Of a stretch of 25,418 nt of DNA, positions 19,142 to 25,418 are shown one piece after another (the stretch's first letter is position 1; the number at the start of each line of letters is the position of its first letter). Position numbers and translations under genes: made by a program. Location: NCBI GenBank assembly GCA_036897485.1, contig JAYMTF010001203.1:1-25418 (forward strand). The letters are read 5' to 3'. The notes under the pieces were generated by a model. It saw only the letters and a program-made list of their open reading frames with translations. It searched no databases and was not told the origin of the DNA. This stretch comes from Pelargonium nanum. Taxonomy: Eukaryota > Streptophyta > Magnoliopsida > Geraniales > Geraniaceae.

Positions 19142-20344
19142 GTTTATAAAATCCGACACAACACAAACATGATGTCCTCTGCTCCCATCTCTCTCATCTT
19201 CCGATCTTCACTTCTTAATAATCTTAGTACTATCCATCTATCTATATCCTATGAAATTGCAATACCAGAGGCTCTGCTACTTCTCACCTCAACATTGCAT
19301 TTGCCCATGTGACTGTGAGTACTCTCTCTCTCCCCTTCAAATCATTCAATTAATTAACAAATGGGCTTCCATTTCATTTCATTTATTTATCACCATGATT
19401 ATGTTGACGTGTCTGTTTAGAAACATCGGCGAAAAATCCCAGGAACAGAGGAATTGTATGTATCATAACATATAGTAATAGAAAATGGGTTTTCAAAGGA
19501 ATTTATGTTGCTATATCTAGGTTTTGGAATCTTGATAATTGAGATTGAGCAACTAAGTAATTAAACAGATGTGTTTGTAATGGACAGACAGTGGCGAGCC
19601 TCACCGCAATCATAGCCGACCTGCAAGATTGTGATCCCCCAATCATGCTTTTTAATTGCTAATTACCAACCCTTAATTAGGCCTTAACAATTGTTATTAT
19701 AGTTCCTAGTTCCTACCCATGTGCTTTTGGCTCTGTTTTCTTTGAATCATGTATATAATGGTTTATGAAATGTATGGACCTTTTGGGTGATGAATCAACC
19801 ATTTGTTTGTCTATGATTTCCTAACCCTTGTTTTTGGATTCTTGACATTGTGGCTCTGACCAATGACCAATAATTTGTGGTTCTTGATGTAATGTAACCG
19901 AGCCTTTGAATTTGGACTCATCTATTGAAACTGTGTCTTATCATTGAGATATGATTTGAGTGTGAATTGAACATTGGTTTGTAGTTTTCACAACTGTAAT
20001 GTGATTAACTAATGGGACCACATAATTTTTATCAGCTTATTAGTGGCATTTGATTAAGTGACTGCATCTTCATGCATCTACAAAAACATGCTAGCAAGCT
20101 AAGATTAATGATTGGAACAAGGTAAAGAAAGAAGCAGGATCAACAAAAATTACACTTAATTAAATATATGGGTTTTGAATACAATAATATAATTGTCCAT
20201 GAATTGAACCGACAAAGGATGCGAATGCTGCCATTAATGGAGGCGACAAGTCTTGGATTCCCCACTGATCTTTGCAGCTATCTGTCTCTCTCTCTCTCTC
20301 TACATTTTTATTTTTAACATCTCTCAAACCATTTGTGGTTGCAG
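19142..20344 (+). promoter_or_regulatory. Possible distal promoter, leader exon and 5'-UTR intron of zinc-finger gene
   Basis: A TATA-like TTTATAAAATCC near 19142 is followed by a pyrimidine-rich stretch, a good donor CT|GTGAGT at 19315 and, about 1 kb on, a pyrimidine-rich acceptor GTGGTTGCAG ending at 20344. This would put a spliced leader in front of the ATG at 20514. A 47-codon upstream ORF starting MMSSAPISLIF (about 19169) would lie in that leader. Alternatively transcription starts locally from TATTTAA near 20390. No cDNA evidence is available from sequence alone. Confidence 0.3.
20281..20301. repeat. (CT)n tract
   Basis: A run of about ten CT dinucleotides upstream of the zinc-finger gene. 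It could serve as a polypyrimidine tract of the proposed intron or as a promoter CT element. Confidence 0.6.
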
Positions 20345-20513
20345 GAACAGTGAACCATACAACCTCCTTTTCTTCCATATACTCTCTCTATTTAACCACT
20401 CTCTGCTTCTTCCACATTTTCCATCAACTTCTTCATGTTCTTGAACCTTGCTGATCACATTTTCTTGAATATTATAATAATATTGTAGCTCCTCCCACCA
20501 ACATATAGTTAAC

Positions 20514-20963
20514 ATGGATTTCCAACCCAATACTTCTCTTCGTCTCAACCTGCCGAGCAATCAGCTGAACCTGGAGCTCGTCCTCGAGCCGTCTTCTTCG
20601 TCTTCGTCGTCGCCGCTCAGTCCGGCGGAGCCACGGATTTTCTCGTGCAACTACTGCCAGAGGAAGTTTTATAGTTCTCAGGCGCTGGGGGGTCACCAGA
20701 ATGCTCATAAGTTGGAGCGTACTCTGGCCAAGAAGAGCAGAGAGATGAATTCAGCGGTCCGGGCTCACGGCGGGTCGAACCGGTTAGGGCCTAGTGGTTC
20801 GAGCAATGTCCGGAGAATTCACTCCGGCGGTGGGTTGATGGAGCCGCAGGGACACGCCGGGAGGTTCTCCGATGACATGAGCTATGTGAGGAGCTATGGT
20901 TACAGAGCTGAAAATGTGTACCAGGACGAGATGAGCCAGCTTGACCTCTCATTGAGGCTATGA
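20514..20963 (+). CDS. Single C2H2 (QALGGH) zinc-finger repressor, ZFP1/3/4/7-like
   Basis: A single exon of 149 residues from MDFQPNTS to the stop. Residues 43-65 form one plant-type finger with Cys45, Cys48, His61, His65 (C-X2-C-X12-H-X3-H) and the signature QALGGHQNAH, followed by basic KLERTLAKKSRE, likely nuclear-targeting. Three LxLxL-type EAR repression motifs are visible: LRLNL (9-13), LNLELVL (18-24) and LDLSLRL at the extreme C-terminus (143-149). A seven-serine run precedes the finger. The layout matches plant ZFP1/3/4/7-type single-finger proteins, nuclear transcriptional repressors that recruit TOPLESS-type co-repressors and act in hormone or developmental programmes. It is shorter than the Arabidopsis members (about 200-260 residues). 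The exact orthologue cannot be named. An upstream TATTTAA near 20390 may serve as TATA box. Confidence 0.92.
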   Translation: MDFQPNTSLRLNLPSNQLNLELVLEPSSSSSSSPLSPAEPRIFSCNYCQRKFYSSQALGGHQNAHKLERTLAKKSREMNSAVRAHGGSNRLGPSGSSNVRRIHSGGGLMEPQGHAGRFSDDMSYVRSYGYRAENVYQDEMSQLDLSLRL

Positions 20964-22331
20964 GTCAATTTCACTTATTTTAAATCTAGTTTTGCGATTT
21001 ATTTTTCATCTGATTTTTCTATGCTATCTCGTGATATTTGTGCAAACAAAATTCAGAAAAATATATATAAATATTTGATGATCATGATGATGATAACTGA
21101 TAAAAGTTTTGAGTTGAAACAACTTCAATAACATTTCTCTTACTTCGTAGTGTCATTTTTTTTCTTCTTAATCATGAAGTTTTCGAAATGGACCCACAAT
21201 TAACCGAGATCAAGTTATATCACATCTAAACTAATCATCATTTGAGATGGATATGACCACAAAAACGTCAATACTTTCCCTACACAAATTTTAACTAGTT
21301 AGATATCTTGGCCGTAGTGTCAATGTAAACATTTATTATATGTTAATATATATAACCTTCCAACTAACTTGATCATTATTCAGATAAAAAAAACTAACTT
21401 CATTATGTTACAACATTAATTATATTAGAATTATGAGTGAATTATAGATTACTATCTTGTATTTGTCACATTTTGCAATTGATATTCTTAAAAAAATTGT
21501 AACTGTAGACTACCTTGAGTTATTTCTCACTCATTCCGTCAGTTAACTTTGAATTTTTTTTATAAAAATGCAAATTATGTCTTTCTTATAATTTTAAGTT
21601 GTCTTGTATAATCTTTTGCAATAAATTGCTCTCAACTTGACATTTTTTTAACCCAAATTTAAGAACACGATGCTCATTTTAAGATTGAAAGATGTATTTA
21701 TTTTAAGATGTATAAAATAGTGTGAAGTATAGTGTGTACTTGTAATTATAAACAGTGTGAAACAAACATAATACGTTAACGTACAATTATATACAAAGTC
21801 AAAAAGATGTTTGAAGATTTTGGTGGGCAAGCTCGATGTCAACTACGTTAACGTTGTTGTTGTTGTTGTTGTTGTTTCCAATTTATTTTTGTGCACACAA
21901 TGTGGAGTGAGAGCAAGAATATATCCAATAGAGGCAGTGGCAAGTGTAGGACGAAAACAATGATGACACCTAAATCATCTATTGTAAATATCTTTATTTG
22001 GATTGATTCTCGATCTCCATGCATCTTCCAGAATTTTTCATGGATCTACAATGTTAAAATTAAAATTGGCATAAATAATTGAAAGCTGCCACAGTACTAA
22101 TACTCACCATTCTGATGCATAGTGCAAAAATGTTAATTAGTTGACCATAAAATTATACTACATGAAATGCTTTGTTTGTGATAAGTTGGAATTAATTGTG
22201 TGATTGATGTTGCCAATCATGTTTGGTTGATAAATTATTCAAGTATAAAATCAGAATATCACTTCAATCGGATATTCATTATTTTAAAAAATTATGCTCA
22301 TGATCATGATCCGCCAAATATTTCACTTCAA
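20964..22331. other. 3' flank and AT-rich intergenic sequence
   Basis: Contains the 3' UTR of the zinc-finger gene at its left end and a (GTT)n microsatellite at 21853-21877. No further gene is supported. Confidence 0.45.
21853..21877. repeat. (GTT)n microsatellite
   Basis: About eight consecutive GTT units. Confidence 0.85.
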
Positions 22332-22648
22332 TCATGAGAACCGAACCGCTACCGGAGGACATTCCGTAACGACCAAATTACATCGACCAGACATAAAATA
22401 AGAAGTTCTAACTAGTTCATGAGCTACAATATCCGCAGACCGATAAACAAAGAAAAACCAAACTTCCTCAAAACATGAAACCAACCGAACACAAAATCAA
22501 TAATCATGCCATAAAAGCTACGCATTCCGGACCCTATCGTGAGATCCGCAATCACATTCTTCGCATCGCTTTCCACAACCACCCACCGTCAACCCAACAA
22601 TTTTAACCACGATAAAGCTTCCCTCACCCCTATCACCTGCACGAGTTG
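22332..22648 (-). pseudogene. Broken RNase H-like (RVT_3) domain, retroelement relic
   Basis: Minus-strand translation gives VREALSWLKLLG, then an internal TGA, then RWVVVESDAKNVIADL (with the conserved acidic ESD), then YGMIIDFV. After a frameshift inside a T-rich run near 22450 the next frame continues FFVYRSADIVAHELVRTS and CPPVAVRFS before a stop. This order matches the plant RNase H-like domain (RVT_3) found at the end of LINE-type reverse transcriptases and in RNase H-like host proteins. There is no start codon and no upstream reverse transcriptase in the window. With one stop and one frameshift it cannot make a product. GC content is higher than its surroundings, consistent with an inserted fragment. 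Confidence 0.8.
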
Positions 22649-24150
22649 TTTTTTCTAGTTAGTTAATGGAAATGAAAATGAAAATTAGATTTTTTAATCC
22701 AAATACTATTTATAGGAATCCCATTGTCATTCTTTTACTTAAACCAATATTTTTTGTCTAAACATAACCTAAATATCTTTACATCTTCTATATTACATTG
22801 ATAGTGTTGGATCAATGCTTGTTATGTACATTGTTAATTTACCTTAATTCCTAACAAATTGTTTTGGTCAAATTGTCTCCTTTTAAAATTTATTTCATTT
22901 TAATTCTCATTTCCTCTTCCGGTTGAGCATGAAAATATCAAAACTTAACTTTATATATTGGAATAAATGAGGGAAACCGCATTAGGAGAAGATTCTGTGG
23001 TTTCTTCGTTGGAAGTTCATGAAAGCTTGAGAATTGTCAAATGCCTAAGTAGTGTCTGCATATATTTATGGCATACATATAAGTATGGAGTTGTGTCTTG
23101 TCTTTTCAACTTTTTGAGGTTTCATGGTGTATTCCATTAATCATGTCACCATATTAGGCTCAAGCAACATCAAAAAAACAAGTTTAAATGGATAAATAAG
23201 TGTTCAACATGTTCAATATGTTAAATCTAATTGTCGATAACTTGTCAATCAAACACATTGTTTGTTAATATGTAACGTTGTGTACTTAATGTTTTTATAG
23301 GCAACATTGTTTTTTTATTTACTATATTAAATAAAGAAATAAGGCACTCGTTTAAAATAAAAATGTTTGTGAAACAAGACATTATTTATTTTGATACAAA
23401 TGGAGTATCATACAAGAAATCATAAGTTAGTGTTCTTGTTGAACTATTTAACAAAGTTTTATAGAAGTAGAACAAAGGTTAAAGCGAAACCAAATCTAAA
23501 AGTCTATCAGTAGCAACATATTTATCAGTAGACCCCTAACAATGTATATATTTCCTTATAATTATTTATGATTATCATCTTGAGAATTAGTAATCTATGC
23601 AAACATATTAATCTATAGGTTAATGAATGTGAATATATCCTGAATTAGATTTCCCTTTTTTCTTATGTTGAATTATATATGGCACATATATAGCTGGATT
23701 GATAGTGTATACATACATATCCAATATACATCTAAGTGTCTTTAGCTAGGTAGCTTGCTAGATAGAGGCATTGCTTAAAGTGATGTTTGACAGATATCCA
23801 TAAACAAAATAAAGGAGCATTTATGCCAACAAATTTGTTTGAATTTGTCTTGCCATTATAAATTTTGGACACTACAATTCAAGAGAATATTTGTACATCA
23901 AAAATTGAAGATCTATATTGATAGTCTTTTTATTTATTTATTATCAATGCATGCCCTCTAGGTGGTCCATTAAATGGAACTATAACAGGATTATTATTAT
24001 TATTATTTTTTTTTTTTGGATCCTGAAAGCTATATATGTGTGAATATGCACACATAGTTTAAATCTCAACTTAGCCATTAATGTATTTTAAAGCTAGCAA
24101 GCTAGCCATAGTTCTTGGCCTCGTCTCATTTGCAATGTGAAAGTTGTTTG
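22649..24150. other. Intergenic, no gene recognised
   Basis: AT-rich sequence with no supported ORF, ending in a TAT microsatellite near 23990 and a T-run near 24007. Confidence 0.45.
23990..24018. repeat. (TTA)n plus T-run
   Basis: About five TTA/ATT units run into a poly-T stretch; simple low-complexity sequence. Confidence 0.75.
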
Positions 24151-24870
24151 AACTTTGAAACAGTTTTAATTCGTTTGTCCGGATGAGTGCAAGGACTCTC
24201 AACACGGGCCCATGGCGGTGGAGGACCGGATCCAACAAGTTAACTTAATAGTACCTATCCAAGTGCAAAGACCCACCCCCGGCTTGAAGACGTCAAATCC
24301 TAACAAGATGATTCACTAAAGAATCAAATTTCAAGAACTTAAACAAAGCGTGGATGAAATCGCACCTATAGAAGCTTCCATGATTAGGCGTTTTGTTTAG
24401 TATCACCCTTTCTATTGCAAGAACCATAACTCAATGTCACGATCATGTGATGTCCCACGTTCATGGAGGCCTCTCGGTCCTTTATACTCCTAGATGGTTT
24501 CCTCATGCTTGTACTCAATTTTAGTCCATTTTGAATGGGGCAGTTCTGAAACTCGATTCGAGCCTTATTTTACGTTTCCATCGCTTCTCATGGTTTACTA
24601 CATCTCTTCGACAATTTATGTAACCAATTATATTTGGGCATGGTGCTCCCCAATGAGAGCGAGTACTACAATTCGCCAAATTTCAGTTGGAACTCTTGAG
24701 GCCTAACTCCACTCTCATAAAATCAAGTGATCATCTCAAAACCCGAGTACTCGCCCCGTGACTGGTACGTAAAACTAGACCTTGGGAGGATACACCCAAT
24801 CTTGTCAGATCCTCTCACAAGGTGACAAACATCTTTCAAAATGCTACGCCCTCTTACTATCATGCTTCTC
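24151..24870. mobile_element. Possible LTR/TRIM-type retroelement fragment
   Basis: This block is richer in GC than its flanks. It contains GATGTCCCACGTTCATGGAG near 24450 followed by CCTTTATACTCC, resembling the GTCCCACAT...TTTATA words of many plant LTR and TRIM elements. No paired LTR, primer-binding site or coding domain could be found, so the assignment is tentative. The 70-codon open frame at 24494-24706 has no recognised signature. Confidence 0.25.
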
Positions 24871-25055
24871 TTCTTTTCTTTTTTCAAAATATACAAGACA
24901 CTAATTTCGGGACAAAGAAAGCAACATTTTTTTTTGTTAATGTTGAAATTATAATTAATTTTTTTATTAGTTTACTTGTGTTTTTGATAGTTTACTGATG
25001 ATGATATACATTTACAGACTAGCTAAAATTAAAGGATAAACGGTTTTGTTCATAA

Positions 25056-25408
25056 GAGCATCCACATTGTAGGTCCAAAATGCATAGGGACCAACAAAGG
25101 GACTTCACTTTTTAATGGGACCATCAATGTGAGAAAACCTTTAAGAGGTTTGGGCCCTCTTAAGAGGGCCTTGGACCTTAATGATTACTTGGTTTTTTTT
25201 ATTTTATTACCCAATGATATAGTACCATTTGACACATGAAGACAAAAATTATCACAATATAATATATATTATATGATAATTTGGGACTCAAATGAGTCCC
25301 ATCAATGTACAAATTGATGTTGTTAAGGACCTTTACTGATGTGGCAAGTCAAAAAAATAAAATATTGTATATAGGGACTCAATTTGAGTCCCAAAGATGC
25401 TGATGCTC
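25056..25408. mobile_element. Tourist-like MITE with TAA target-site duplication
   Basis: The ends GAGCATCCACAT and, inverted, GAGCATCAGCAT are directly flanked by TAA on both sides (25053-25055 and 25409-25411). That is the 3-bp TWA-type duplication of PIF/Harbinger (Tourist-like) elements. The 353-bp interior is AT-rich, contains several GGGACT/AGTCCC words arranged symmetrically, and has no ORF. Intact duplications suggest a fairly recent insertion. Confidence 0.7.
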
Positions 25409-25418
25409 TAAGAGTACC

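Noticed and set aside
20160-20708. Minus-strand open frames overlapping the zinc-finger gene
   Set aside because: Low-complexity shadows of the serine-rich coding strand and the CT tract, with no family signature.
1-25418. A multi-gene biosynthetic or defence cluster
   Set aside because: The four genes belong to unrelated families with independent promoters and orientations; nothing indicates a shared pathway.

Overview
The window is nuclear DNA from a flowering plant, most likely a eudicot. The evidence is AT-rich intergenic sequence, GT-AG introns, plant-only protein families (DUF761, plant B3, single-finger QALGGH zinc finger) and several plant transposon types. The species cannot be named from sequence alone.

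Layout. Positions 1-3200 are gene-free and hold transposon debris: a likely tRNA-derived SINE (416-583, minus strand), a short degenerate 21-bp tandem repeat (1402-1489), and a Mutator-like element with ~100-bp inverted termini (about 2390-3156) that carries a dead two-exon copy of a phytocyanin gene. Positions 3476-11465 (+) hold the main gene, an eight-exon homologue of DNA polymerase V / MYB-binding protein 1A (POL5 family), a nucleolar ribosome-biogenesis factor. Intron 5 contains a Stowaway-type MITE and intron 7 appears to be a GC-AG intron. Converging on it is a small single-exon DUF761 gene (12282-12725, minus). Next comes a single-exon, GC-rich B3-domain gene (14325-14846, minus). A long AT-rich stretch follows, with a promoter-like segment lacking an ORF (about 15950-16150) and a near-perfect 94-bp foldback (17979-18185). 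At 20514-20963 (+) is a single-finger C2H2 repressor with EAR motifs at both ends, possibly with a 1-kb intron in its 5' leader. The remainder to 25418 is intergenic. It contains a broken RNase H domain from a retroelement (22332-22648, minus), microsatellites, a possible LTR or TRIM fragment near 24430-24530, and a 353-bp Tourist-like MITE with intact TAA duplications at the right edge.

The four genes do not form a pathway. One is a housekeeping ribosome-biogenesis gene with telo-box motifs at its 5' end; the other three are small plant-specific regulatory or unknown-function genes. I see no gene cluster or new multi-gene system. The most interesting items are the gene-capturing MULE just upstream of POL5, the long RNA-hairpin-capable foldback, the GC-AG intron and the SINE.
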